Shown: positions 46,578 through 55,041 of the stretch, piece by piece
How the letters are laid out: every line of letters begins with the position of its first letter
How positions within the stretch are numbered: position 1 is the first letter of the stretch
Source: Rhizobiales bacterium UBA3584
GTDB taxonomy: Bacteria > Pseudomonadota > Alphaproteobacteria > Rhizobiales > Devosiaceae
Assembly: GCA_002375765.1 (NCBI GenBank)
Contig: DFMV01000023.1
Location: 28,115 to 92,114 of the forward strand
Direction: 5' to 3'
Length of the DNA stretch: 64,000 bases
The notes under the pieces: generated by a model
The model's input: the letters and a program-made list of their open reading frames with translations, nothing else
Databases searched by the model: none
Told to the model about the DNA's origin: nothing
Program-made: the position numbers and the translations under genes

Positions 46578-47339
46578 CTAACCCAGAAACTGCGAAAAAT
46601 GATCTTCGAGATAGCTCATATAGAGCCCCATCGTGACGCTGAGCAGCAGCGCGAACAGGACGAGCCCGATGATGATGTTGGCCGGCATGGCCATGAAAAA
46701 CACCTGAATCTGGGGCATCAGCCGGCCCAGAATGCCCAGCCCCAGGTAAAACACCAGGCCGAAAACCAGAAACGGCGCCGACATCTGCGTGCCGATCAGG
46801 AACGCCTGTGCCACGATCTCGGTCGCCATCTGCGCCGCGTCGCCCAGCATGAGCGGCGCGTCGGGCGGAAAATAGCTGTAGCTGGCATAAATACCGGCCA
46901 GCAGCACATGATGCAGATCGGTGGCGAAAATCAGCGTTACGCCCAGCATGGCCAGAAAATTGCCAACGATCGCCCCCTGCACCCCCGGTTGGGTGGGATC
47001 GGAGGTCTGGGCCATCGAGAGCCCCATCTGGAACGCAATCACCGCACCTGCGACCTGCGCGGCGGTGATAATAAGCCGGGTCAGCCCCCCGAGGATAAAT
47101 CCGACGGCAAGTTCATGCCCCAGCGCTGTCATGAGCCCGCCCAGCGTCACCGGAACCGCCCCCAGATTGGGCAGGATCAGCGGGTAGAGGATCAGCGAAA
47201 ACGCCAGCGCAAAGGTCAGGCGCAGCCGCGTGGGAATCGTCGATTCCCCCAGCGCCGGCAACAGCATGAGGATCGTGCCGAGGCGCGCGAAAATGAGGAA
47301 AAAATAATAGGCGACATCGGGGCCCCAGCTGACGCTCAT
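46578..47339 (-). CDS. fliR: Flagellar export protein FliR
   Basis: A 253-residue export-gate membrane protein that joins FliP and FliQ in the helical export channel. Family pattern: FARLGTILMLLPALGESTIPTRLRLTFAL, with the conserved P-R-L-R segment, and FxLGLxxxxG-like hydrophobic spans to the C-terminus. It lies between fliQ (6-nt gap) and flhB (3-nt gap). Confidence 0.94.
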   Translation of the reverse strand: MSVSWGPDVAYYFFLIFARLGTILMLLPALGESTIPTRLRLTFALAFSLILYPLILPNLGAVPVTLGGLMTALGHELAVGFILGGLTRLIITAAQVAGAVIAFQMGLSMAQTSDPTQPGVQGAIVGNFLAMLGVTLIFATDLHHVLLAGIYASYSYFPPDAPLMLGDAAQMATEIVAQAFLIGTQMSAPFLVFGLVFYLGLGILGRLMPQIQVFFMAMPANIIIGLVLFALLLSVTMGLYMSYLEDHFSQFLG

Positions 47340-47345
47340 TCCCCG

Positions 47346-47612
47346 CTATCCGCCCGTAATGATCATGTCGACGATCTGGGTCATGTAAGCGCTCATCGTG
47401 GCGCCCATGAACGGCAGCGTCACCAGCAGCGTGACAAAGATCGCGATGATCTTGGGCACGAAAACCAGTGTCATTTCCTGGATTTGCGTCAAAGCCTGAA
47501 ACAAGGCGATGATGACGCCGACCACCAGTCCCACAATCATCATCGGCCCTGCAACGATGATAAGGGTCCAGATGCCGGAGGTGGCGATGTCGAGAGTTTC
47601 TGCCCCGCTCAT
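47346..47612 (-). CDS. fliQ: Flagellar export protein FliQ
   Basis: An 88-residue two-helix export-gate subunit. The start at 47612 (MSGAETLD) gives the standard length; the upstream codons to 47648 are not family-like. Helix 1 PMMIVGLVVGVIIALFQALT, the QIQEMTLVFVPKI connector and helix 2 are conserved. A 91-bp gap separates it from fliE. Confidence 0.95.
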   Translation of the reverse strand: MSGAETLDIATSGIWTLIIVAGPMMIVGLVVGVIIALFQALTQIQEMTLVFVPKIIAIFVTLLVTLPFMGATMSAYMTQIVDMIITGG

Positions 47613-47703
47613 GGGAATGGCTCCTGCCGAATCGAGCCTATTGTACACGCTCTGACGCCCAATGGACCCTCGGTGTACTCAGGGGCCACGCCCAAAAGAC
47701 GGG

Positions 47704-48027
47704 CTAGATCGGCATGCGCATGATTTCTTCATAGGCCGAGATCACCCGATCGCGCACCGTGACCATGGTCTCCATCGCCGACTCGGTTTCGGCCAGCGCG
47801 GTCACGACGTCGACGACGTTGGCCTTGCCGTTGATCATGTCGACAGCGACCTGATCGGAGCGCTGCCCGGTCTCGACGATGCCGCTGAGCTGCTCGGCCA
47901 GCATTTGCCCGAAATCGGCGCCGGAGGGTGAGGCGGCGGGCGCGGTCAGCTTGCCGCCAGCCTGATCGGAAACCAGGCGCGAGACGTTGCCGTACGCTGC
48001 TGCGGCTGCATTGAATGGCGTGCTCAT
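47704..48027 (-). CDS. fliE: Flagellar hook-basal body complex protein FliE
   Basis: A 107-residue rod-junction protein that connects the MS ring to the rod and is needed for export. The C-terminal helices carry DFGQMLAEQLSGIVETGQRS and MINGKANVVDVVTALAETES, the conserved FliE pattern. The start at 48027 excludes the palindromic repeat in its 5' region. It is downstream of flgC in the flgB-flgC-fliE order usual in bacteria. Confidence 0.94.
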   Translation of the reverse strand: MSTPFNAAAAAYGNVSRLVSDQAGGKLTAPAASPSGADFGQMLAEQLSGIVETGQRSDQVAVDMINGKANVVDVVTALAETESAMETMVTVRDRVISAYEEIMRMPI

Positions 48028-48046
48028 GAACTTAGTTCCTTTGGTT

Positions 48047-48095
48047 GTCGCGCTTCCGAACCGCAAAAGTGGAAACCACTATTGCTCGAAGCCCT
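48047..48095. repeat. Intergenic palindrome family, copy 3
   Basis: GTCGCGCTTCCGAACCG (48047-48063), then CAAAAGTGGAAACCACTATTG and GAAGCCC. It is the inverted-orientation match of the copy at 58067 (same GTCGCGCTTCCGAACCG arm). It lies between flgC and fliE inside an otherwise compact operon. Confidence 0.75.
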
Positions 48096-48098
48096 CCC

Positions 48099-48512
48099 TT
48101 AACCGCGCAGAATATCGAGCGTCCGCCCCAGCATCTGGCGCGAGACGGTGACGACGTTGAGGTTGGCCTCGTAGGTGCGCTGGGCCTCACGCATGTCCAT
48201 GGTCTCGATCAGCGTGTTGACGTTGGGGTATTTGACATACCCGTTCTCGTCGGCCGCCGGGTGACCCGGCTCATAGCGCGAGGAAAAGTCGCTCATGTCG
48301 GTGGCGAGCGCCCCGACAGCCACTTCCGTGGCGCCGAGCTCGCGATTGAGCACCGCATGGAAGGTCGGCACCTTGCGGCGATAGGGGTCTTCGTCGGGCG
48401 TATGCCCGGCGGAATCGGCATTGGCCATGTTCTCGGCGATCACCCGCATGCGCGCCGTCTGGGCGTTGAGCCCCGACCCGGCGATCTTGATCGATGTCAT
48501 GAAGTCGTTCAT
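48099..48512 (-). CDS. flgC: Flagellar basal-body rod protein FlgC
   Basis: A 137-residue proximal rod protein. N-terminal rod motif IAGSGLNAQTARMRVIAENM-ANAD and C-terminal MDMREAQRTYEANLNVV, the paired coiled-coil ends typical of axial proteins. Exported by the flagellar system without a cleaved signal. It is 11 bp downstream of flgB. Confidence 0.95.
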   Translation of the reverse strand: MNDFMTSIKIAGSGLNAQTARMRVIAENMANADSAGHTPDEDPYRRKVPTFHAVLNRELGATEVAVGALATDMSDFSSRYEPGHPAADENGYVKYPNVNTLIETMDMREAQRTYEANLNVVTVSRQMLGRTLDILRG

Positions 48513-48523
48513 GCCTTAGCGTC

Positions 48524-48928
48524 CTATACGTTCTTGCCCAGCGCGATCTTCATCAGCCGAATGGAGCGTGTGTAGAGCGTGGTCGCGGCCTGATAGTCCA
48601 TCTGGTTGGTCGTGACCTTCATCATCTCTTCTTCGAGCGTCACCCCGTTGCCCTCGGGCATGATCTCGAAACTGTTCATCGTCCGCGCGCCCATGGCGCG
48701 GCTTGGATCGCCCCCGACCGAGAAATGGTTGCGGTTTGTCGCCGTCGTCGTGACATTGGTGCCCGAGCGGCGCGCCGTGCTTTCGATGGAGAACGGTGCG
48801 AGGTCCCGTCCGCGATAGCCCGGCGTTTCGGCATTGGCGACGTTCTCGGCCAGAAGCGTCTGGCGGGTCTGGTGCCACTGCATCCTGTTCTTGAGCGCGG
48901 CAAAAATGGGCAGGTCGCCAATGGCCAT
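48524..48928 (-). CDS. flgB: Flagellar basal-body rod protein FlgB
   Basis: A 134-residue proximal rod protein. The N-terminal part QWHQTRQTLLAENVANAETP-GYRGRD is the rod-protein signature; the C-terminus contains the matching helix (NQMDYQAATTLYTRSIRLMK). The start at 48928 (MAIGDLPIF) fits the family. First gene of the six-gene minus-strand unit, with a perfect CtrA box 60 bp upstream. Confidence 0.95.
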   Translation of the reverse strand: MAIGDLPIFAALKNRMQWHQTRQTLLAENVANAETPGYRGRDLAPFSIESTARRSGTNVTTTATNRNHFSVGGDPSRAMGARTMNSFEIMPEGNGVTLEEEMMKVTTNQMDYQAATTLYTRSIRLMKIALGKNV

Positions 48929-48987
48929 GTCGGTCCGCCGAATCCGGTTACAGTCTGTTAACTGGGCAAACATTGCCTACCCTATGG

Positions 48988-49002
48988 TTAACGACGCGTT
49001 AA
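48988..49002. promoter_or_regulatory. CtrA box between flgB and fliO
   Basis: A perfect TTAA-CGACGCG-TTAA. It is also embedded in the palindrome GGTTAAC-GACGC-GTTAACC (48986-49004). It is positioned to control both divergent units. Confidence 0.8.
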
Positions 49003-49133
49003 CCGACCCGACATCAAGGGCCGGAAATCTCCCAATTTTGAACAAAGCTAAGCTATAGTAGGCAGCTATTGCCCATCTCCAAGCGTCCGGCTATGTGTCG
49101 CGGGACGAGTTGCCCATTTCCAGGAGCGTGCCA

Positions 49134-49718
49134 GTGGGATTTCTGAACAGCCTTTTTGGCGGTGAAAACGGCTATCTGACAATGATCGTGGCTCTGGCCA
49201 TCGTGATCGTTTTGATCGTGCTCGCCGTGTGGCTCATCAAACTGGTAGGCGATGCCTCGGCCAGCGTTGGCCGTGGCCGCAACCGGCGCCTCATGGTCAT
49301 CGATTCCATTGCCATCGACAACAAGCGCCAGGCCGTCATCGTCCGCCGCGACCAGACCGAGCATCTGATCGTCATTGGCGGCCCCAACGACCTGGTGGTC
49401 GAAAGCGGCTTTGAAGCCCCACCCGTCCAGCAGGTCCAGCGCCCGCGCCGCAGGGCCGCCGAACCCACTCCGGCCGTTGCTGCGCCCGAGCCCGCGGCCC
49501 CTGCCCGGCCAATGGGCAAATCGCTGCGCCATACGGGCCTTTTGCGCCCGGTCGAGGACAATGAACCCAAACTCGATGGGGGAAAGCCTGACAATAAGGG
49601 CCGCGCCTCCGCCGACTCAGCTACAAGCGTTGCCATGTCGGCCACCACGACCGTGGAGCCCGAACCGCTGCTTGAAGCGAGGGAAAACGATTACGAGGAC
49701 ACGGCAACAAGGTCCTGA
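49134..49718 (+). CDS. fliO: Flagellar biosynthesis protein FliO
   Basis: A 194-residue single-pass membrane protein that helps assemble the FliP ring. One helix (about residues 13-35, YLTMIVALAIVIVLIVLAVW) is followed by a small basic cytoplasmic FliO domain (RRLMVIDSIAIDNKRQAVIV). It ends in an unusually long Pro/Ala/Glu tail (about 95-194). I use the GTG at 49134 because AGGAG is nine bases upstream. It directly precedes and overlaps fliP. Confidence 0.87.
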   Translation: MGFLNSLFGGENGYLTMIVALAIVIVLIVLAVWLIKLVGDASASVGRGRNRRLMVIDSIAIDNKRQAVIVRRDQTEHLIVIGGPNDLVVESGFEAPPVQQVQRPRRRAAEPTPAVAAPEPAAPARPMGKSLRHTGLLRPVEDNEPKLDGGKPDNKGRASADSATSVAMSATTTVEPEPLLEARENDYEDTATRS

Positions 49719-50478
49719 TACCGCACCGCGCCGGGCTCGAACGCCCCGCGCGGCACTTGTCGTTGCTCTTGGCCTCGCCGCCATCCTGCTGCTGCCCGCC
49801 ACGGGAATCGCCCAGGACATCTCCATCGATTTCGGCGACGAGACCACGCTGACCGAGCGCGCGATCCAGATGATCGCGCTCATTACCATTCTGGCGCTGG
49901 CGCCCTCCATTCTCGTGATGGTGACCAGCTTTACCCGTATCGTCGTGGTACTTTCGCTGCTGCGCACCGCCATCGGGCTGCAGACCGCGCCGCCCAATTC
50001 GGTGATGATTTCGCTGGCGCTGTTTCTCACCGCCTTCATCATGGCGCCCACCCTGCAGCAAAGCTATGAGCTGGGAATAGAGCCGCTGGTGGCCGGCGAG
50101 GTCGAAATCACCGAAGCGATCGAGTTGAGCTCGGGCCCGCTGCACGAATTCATGCGCACCCATGTCCGCCCCCAGGACGTGATGCTGTTCATGGATCTGA
50201 CCGAAACTCCGGCGCCGGAAAACCCCGAAGACCTCGAACTGCGCATCCTGATTCCCGCCTTCATGATCTCCGAACTCCGAAGGGCGTTCGAGATCGGCTT
50301 TCTGTTGTTCCTGCCCTTCGTGGTCATCGACATGGTCGTGGCCTCGGTGCTGATGAGCATGGGCATGATGATGCTGCCCCCGGTCATCATTTCCCTGCCG
50401 TTCAAGCTGATCTTTTTCGTGCTGGTCGACGGCTGGCACCTTGTTGCCGGATCGCTGATAAGAAGTTTCACGGGGTGA
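49672..50478 (+). CDS. fliP: Flagellar export pore protein FliP, non-ATG start
   Basis: The pentameric core of the export gate. It has a signal peptide (ALVVALGLAAILLLPATGIAQ), then the conserved SILVMVTSFTRIVVVLSLLR and FLTAFIMAPT segments, and C-terminal ILIPAFMISELRRAFEIGFL and GMMMLPPVIISLPFKLIFFV. There is no ATG near the fold; the nearest usable codon is TTG at 49672, with GGAG 12 nt upstream, inside the end of fliO (47-bp overlap). That gives about 268 residues with a basic N-terminal extension. An ATT at 49690 is another possibility. The function is certain, the start is not. Confidence 0.9.
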   Translation: MKRGKTITRTRQQGPDTAPRRARTPRAALVVALGLAAILLLPATGIAQDISIDFGDETTLTERAIQMIALITILALAPSILVMVTSFTRIVVVLSLLRTAIGLQTAPPNSVMISLALFLTAFIMAPTLQQSYELGIEPLVAGEVEITEAIELSSGPLHEFMRTHVRPQDVMLFMDLTETPAPENPEDLELRILIPAFMISELRRAFEIGFLLFLPFVVIDMVVASVLMSMGMMMLPPVIISLPFKLIFFVLVDGWHLVAGSLIRSFTG

Positions 50479-50852
50479 GTGCCGACCTTGCCAAAGGCAA
50501 GGTCAAATCGCTCCAGTGGAGCGATTTGAGGCACGAACGCCGGAGCATAAGCGACGGCCGGATCAGCACCGCAGCATACACCGGCCCACTATCAGCGATT
50601 GCCAACTCCACGGCCTTTGAGCCGTGCCGCTCCCACCTCTAGCTGGATTCCGGGAATAAATCCCGGAATGACAAGGGAGAGTTTGGTCGTCTTGAACGGT
50701 TCAAATGTTGTCGCAAGCGTGCCCCATCCACCGCTTCCCCGGCGAACGCCGGGGGCCATCAGCACACCGTCAACGTCGATGCTGGAGGCTGCGCCCATAG
50801 ACCCCGGTTTTCACGGGGAAGCGCTGGGGCAAATGGCAATTCTGCCCAACAC
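50479..50852. repeat. Five-hairpin repeat cluster after fliP
   Basis: A 374-bp convergent gap without a gene. It has GACCTTGCC/GGCAAGGTC (50484-50504), TCAAATCGCTCC/GGAGCGATTTGA (50503-50529), ATTCCGGGA/TCCCGGAAT (50647-50669), CCCCGGC/GCCGGGG (50737-50754) and CCCCG/CGGGG (50802-50818). The GATTCCGGGA...TCCCGGAATGAC unit looks like the REP-type elements scattered in many alphaproteobacteria. The first two also serve as possible fliP terminators. Confidence 0.75.
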
Positions 50853-53800
50853 CTACAAACTCGCCACGGCACCCGTCTCGGGCGCCGCGCGCAGCGGCGT
50901 CACAGCGTTCTGGCCGGCGTAAATCTCGCGATAGGCGTTCAGGAACGCGTTGATGGCCTGGGTATCGGCGACCTGCCGGGCAATCTCGCGGAAATTGACG
51001 CCGTTGGGATCGACATTTTCGACAACGAAGGAAAAGACCGGCCATTCGGGGGTTGTCGACATGGCCTCGGAGAACCGACTGCGCAGACGGGCCAGCCCGA
51101 TCTGGTCGTTCGAGAGAACATAGCCCACCGCCGCCTTGACGACATTGGTGCGCGCCATGGGGCTGAGCGTGCCGGTGCCGAGATCGGGCGAATAAAGCGC
51201 CTCGATCATTTCAGCGGCCGCCGAATAGCGGCTGGCCTGCCACAGAGCATCGATGCGCAGCAATTCGGTGTCACGCCCCGTAAGGCTCGAGAGCAGGTCC
51301 AGCGCCAGATCGTGGCGATGAGCGTGAATGAGCGCGCTGGCTTCGAGCACGCGACGCTGGCGTTCGAGCCCCGGCGGCAATCCGGCCAGCCGGGTCTCAT
51401 AGAGCACCCGCAACGCCGAATTGGGGTCACGGTTGGCGATATAGATGATGGCCAGATCGGCCGCCACCTGGGCGCGGGCAGCGCCATCGAGCCGGTTTTC
51501 GACCTGATAGAGCAGCAGTTCCGACGCCTGGGCGAGCAGATCCACTTCGATCAGCCGCTGGGCGAGATTGCGGATCATCATGTCGCCCTCGGCCCCCGGT
51601 GGGGTGAGGTGCCGATAATCGTAATAGATCGAGAGCGCCGAAACCGCGTCGAGCGCGTCGGCCCGGCCATCGAGGAACAGCCCGGAAAATTCGGTACGGG
51701 CCCGCGCCAGGAGCGGATCGAGCGCCCGGCTATCCTCAAAACCCATGGCCATTTCCCGTGTCAGAACGAACGCGTCGCGATAATCGCCATGGCGATATTG
51801 CAGGTCGGTCAGCTTGGTGACGATGTCGATTTCGAGCTGGTCGCCACGCCACAAGGTCGATTGCACAGCCAGGGTGTGGATGGCCTTTTCCACATCGAGC
51901 TGATCCATATCGTCCAGGATTTCGATGGTGTGCAGCACAGCTTCCGCCGTCGAGCCGCGCCGGTCGGCGGCAATGACCCGGCCATAGCCTTCCAGCGCGT
52001 CATCCTCGAGCCCGTTGATATGGTCGAGCCGCGCCGAAAGCAGCTGATACTGCGCAACCTGATCGGGCGTCAGAGCGGCCAGATCGACAGCCCGGATCAT
52101 GTCGGCGGCCATTGTGGCGTCGCTCTGCTCCACTGCGGCGCGTATCGCCGCCATGTGGAAGCGCGCCCTGATCCAGTTGGGATAATTGTCAACGACATGA
52201 TCGCCCCCGAACGCATCGAGCCGCGCGCCTGCGAAATCGCCGGCATCGACCTTGGCGATGGTCCGCCAGATCATCGCGTCGGGATCGTTGAGCATGATCT
52301 CCGCGTTGAGCAGCGCAAGCGCGTCGACATGGCGTCCGGCCAGGGCATTGGCGGCGGCAAGCGTCGCATTGAGCTCGTGTTCCAGACTGGTCTGGCGCAG
52401 ATCCCGCGAAAGGACGTTGAGCACACCGATCGCCTCGAAGGCGAAATCGTTGCTCAGATAGAACTGGGCCAGATCGAGCCGGGCCCGGTCGAGCGCCCTG
52501 CCCTCGGCCAATGCGGCGCGCGCCTGATATTCGTCGCGCCGCAAGACGAAATCATCGGGGTTGGGCGTCATCATTTCATTGAGATCAAGGGCGCTGACGC
52601 TGGTTGACGCCGGAGCGTAAAGACGCTGGCCGTCATCGGTCGAAACCGTAAGCCCGGCATCGGCGGAAATCACAGCAAACCTGTCCTCGATGGAAACGCT
52701 GACCCCTTCATGGAGCGGCTTGACGACCAGCCCGTGGACCGACCGCGGCGCTTCGAAATCCACAAAGCCCAGATCGCGCACCACGCCGCGGGCCGGCGGA
52801 AACGTGGTCACCACATCGAGAATATCGCCCACATCGGGATCGCGAAGCTGATGCACATTGGCGGGCCGCTCGAGATCGGCCAGCATTTCATAAAGTCCCG
52901 AAGGCGAGCGGCGGCGCTCAAACGTTACCGGATGGGTGGCCGACAGCAGAATATCACCCAGCGAGAGAACCCAGCTTTGTCCCTCCGAAGCCAGCGTTGC
53001 CAGCCGGTTCTGGTTGAGCACCATGCGCACCACATAGGCCGCGCCCGTGCTCTCGACAGTGAGATCGCGAGCCAGACCATCGAGAATTTCACCCGACTGT
53101 TCATCGGGGCTGACCAGCCGGGCCGAGGTATCGAACAGCATCCAGACCACGTCGCCGCGACGGAACACGGCCGCGGGCGTTTCCTCGACGAACGGGAAAA
53201 CGATGCGAACCGTCTGTCCCACCGTGCTGACAAAGGGCTGCACGATGTCCGGCCCGTCATGGGTCGGCTGTTCGGCCGTTTGGGCGTGTTCATCCCCCTC
53301 TGCGACAGCTTCGGGTCCGCCCAGGGTCGCGGCAATTTCGCCCAGATCGAACCCCTCGGCACTGGCTCCGGGAACGTCGATATCGAGAATGAACTCGGTG
53401 CTCGACTGCTCGTAGAACCGGACCGAAACATCCTCGGGAATGGCCATGACGATTTCGGTATCGGCCCCATGGACGATGTTGGTCACCTCGCCAAGCTGTG
53501 CGGGGCGATCGGACAGCACCTGATAAAGATCGACGCGCACCGGCCAGTCGAACCGGATCGAGGCGCTCTCTCCTTCGCGGGTGAACTCGGCCTTGGTGCC
53601 CACGTTCCAGTTAAATTCGATGCGCGAGAAGGTCGGATGCCGCCCCACCCTGATCGTGGGCTGGGGATTGTATTCGAGCACCAGTTCGGCCCGGCGGCGC
53701 TCCTCGGCGATCCGGGCAGCCTCTTCGGCGCGCTCGGCCAGCTTCGTGATGATTTCGGGCGGCAGCGCCGGGGGCAATCCGACCCAGTCGGTGGGCAGAA

Positions 53801-54206
53801 GGTCGATATAGAGCTGCTCGCCGGCGGCAATGGTGTTGATCTGGAACTGCTCGCGCATCCCCATGCGGATGCCGGTGCGATCGGGATCGAACCGGGCGAC
53901 GGCAAGATACTCGCCAAGAATGGTGCCGATATCGGGCAGAAACCCATCCATGGGCGTGCCGGGAACCGCGATGACCAGTACGCCGTTGTCGCTGGTTACC
54001 GTATGTTCGGGCAGCTTCATGCGGTCGGGAAAGGTCAGGATCAGCCGGCCGTAATTTTCATGCCGCTGAGCTTCGAAAATAATGTTTTCCTGGGCCAGTG
54101 CGGGCGCAATACCCGCCAGCAACGCAAAAAACGCCAGCAAGATGGCTCTTGCAGCGTCCCCATACCCATAAACCTGGCGTCCACGTTTTCTTGTGGTCGA
54201 AAGCAT
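50853..54206 (-). CDS. Large exported beta/TPR-like protein in flagellar cluster
   Basis: A 1117-residue protein with a signal peptide (AILLAFFALLAGIAPALA, cut before Gln39). Residues about 40-560 are beta-rich with repeated AMIN-like segments (RLILTFPDRMKL, RIEFNWNVGTKAEF, VRIVFPFVEE), the kind that bind peptidoglycan or polysaccharide. Residues about 590-1090 are helical repeats of TPR/Sel1-like character (DRARLDLAQFYLSNDFAFEA, LARRAL-type pairs). I do not recognise a named family. It lies 85 bp downstream of motE and is part of the fliL-fliM-DUF6468-motE unit, so a periplasmic scaffold around the motor or rod is the reasonable guess. A FimV-like role is an alternative. Confidence 0.75.
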   Translation of the reverse strand: MLSTTRKRGRQVYGYGDAARAILLAFFALLAGIAPALAQENIIFEAQRHENYGRLILTFPDRMKLPEHTVTSDNGVLVIAVPGTPMDGFLPDIGTILGEYLAVARFDPDRTGIRMGMREQFQINTIAAGEQLYIDLLPTDWVGLPPALPPEIITKLAERAEEAARIAEERRRAELVLEYNPQPTIRVGRHPTFSRIEFNWNVGTKAEFTREGESASIRFDWPVRVDLYQVLSDRPAQLGEVTNIVHGADTEIVMAIPEDVSVRFYEQSSTEFILDIDVPGASAEGFDLGEIAATLGGPEAVAEGDEHAQTAEQPTHDGPDIVQPFVSTVGQTVRIVFPFVEETPAAVFRRGDVVWMLFDTSARLVSPDEQSGEILDGLARDLTVESTGAAYVVRMVLNQNRLATLASEGQSWVLSLGDILLSATHPVTFERRRSPSGLYEMLADLERPANVHQLRDPDVGDILDVVTTFPPARGVVRDLGFVDFEAPRSVHGLVVKPLHEGVSVSIEDRFAVISADAGLTVSTDDGQRLYAPASTSVSALDLNEMMTPNPDDFVLRRDEYQARAALAEGRALDRARLDLAQFYLSNDFAFEAIGVLNVLSRDLRQTSLEHELNATLAAANALAGRHVDALALLNAEIMLNDPDAMIWRTIAKVDAGDFAGARLDAFGGDHVVDNYPNWIRARFHMAAIRAAVEQSDATMAADMIRAVDLAALTPDQVAQYQLLSARLDHINGLEDDALEGYGRVIAADRRGSTAEAVLHTIEILDDMDQLDVEKAIHTLAVQSTLWRGDQLEIDIVTKLTDLQYRHGDYRDAFVLTREMAMGFEDSRALDPLLARARTEFSGLFLDGRADALDAVSALSIYYDYRHLTPPGAEGDMMIRNLAQRLIEVDLLAQASELLLYQVENRLDGAARAQVAADLAIIYIANRDPNSALRVLYETRLAGLPPGLERQRRVLEASALIHAHRHDLALDLLSSLTGRDTELLRIDALWQASRYSAAAEMIEALYSPDLGTGTLSPMARTNVVKAAVGYVLSNDQIGLARLRSRFSEAMSTTPEWPVFSFVVENVDPNGVNFREIARQVADTQAINAFLNAYREIYAGQNAVTPLRAAPETGAVASL

Positions 54207-54291
54207 TCTGCCTGCCGCCCTTATTCAAGGGCACACTAGGCAGCAGCGCTTAAGATGGGATTACCACGCACGGCAAAAGCCGCGCGATCGG

Positions 54292-55041
54292 CTATTGGCC
54301 AACGATCTGGGGCAAATTGGCGAACTCCTGCGCCGGAGGTTCGGCGGGGCCGGTCGGCCCGGTCTGGGCAAGAAGAACGGTGAGTTGCTGCGCCTTGGCG
54401 GGGATCATCTTGGCCATGATCGGCCCCAGCTTGCGCGGGTTCATGGCCTGCCCCACTTTCACCAGCACGCCTTCGTCGAGATCATTAAAGATCGTGGCGG
54501 CATCACCCGCCCGCATGTTTTCATACATGGCGACGATGGCCGCGAACTGTTCGGCCTCCGCATTTTGCTGGGCGTCGACCAGCGCGTTGATCTGGGCTTC
54601 CATGGCGCTGAGCTCGCTCATGCGCTCCTCGATCCGCAACTCGGCGGCCTCGACCACCGCCAGCCGGGTCTGAAGCTCAGTGGCAAAGCTCTCGAGCTCG
54701 ACGCGGCGTTCGGCAAGCCGCTGCAGGATGAGGGCCTCGGTCGAACCGGGCTCGGCGTCCCCGGCCGCGGCAAGTTCGGCGTCCTCGGTGGGGAAATTGT
54801 CAAAAAGCGCCGCCGCGGCTGCATCGGCCGCCGACATTTCGACTTCCGGCTCCTGATCGGCTTCCGGCGCGGCTTCGGGTTCAGCCACGGTTTCCTCGGT
54901 GACCTGGCCACCGCCAGCCGCCTGCGCAGCACTGACCCCGCCGAGCAAATAGCCCTGTCCGGAAACGATGCCGAACGTCTTGAGCATCAGCAAGGCCGAT
55001 GCCGCGACAACGACGACGGGCAGAAGACGAACCTGGTTCAC
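54292..55041 (-). CDS. motE: MotE family flagellar protein
   Basis: A 249-residue protein with an N-terminal membrane anchor/signal (about 5-25), an acidic linker (about 45-100), a coiled coil (about 105-165) and an MgtE-N-like helical domain (ENMRAGDAATIFNDLDEGVL, then AMNPRKLGPIMAKM). This is the MotE layout; in Sinorhizobium MotE is a periplasmic chaperone that stabilises MotC. No motC is adjacent here; the large exported protein follows instead. Its ATG overlaps the DUF6468 stop (ATGA). Confidence 0.88.
   Translation of the reverse strand: MNQVRLLPVVVVAASALLMLKTFGIVSGQGYLLGGVSAAQAAGGGQVTEETVAEPEAAPEADQEPEVEMSAADAAAAALFDNFPTEDAELAAAGDAEPGSTEALILQRLAERRVELESFATELQTRLAVVEAAELRIEERMSELSAMEAQINALVDAQQNAEAEQFAAIVAMYENMRAGDAATIFNDLDEGVLVKVGQAMNPRKLGPIMAKMIPAKAQQLTVLLAQTGPTGPAEPPAQEFANLPQIVGQ

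Noticed and set aside
46233..47723. 496-codon plus-strand frame opposite flhB-fliR-fliQ
   Set aside because: Composed of His/Arg/Gln/Asp-rich low-complexity sequence and antisense to three recognised flagellar genes.
49117..49133. Second sigma-54-like site on the minus strand (TGGCACGCTCC) upstream of flgB
   Set aside because: The -24 half matches, but the -12 position reads GA instead of the invariant GC, and it overlaps the fliO ribosome-binding site, which explains the sequence.
52710..54239. 509-codon plus-strand frame opposite the large exported protein
   Set aside because: The minus-strand frame has a proper signal peptide and continuous 1117 codons; the plus-strand product has no coherent fold and lacks a start signal.
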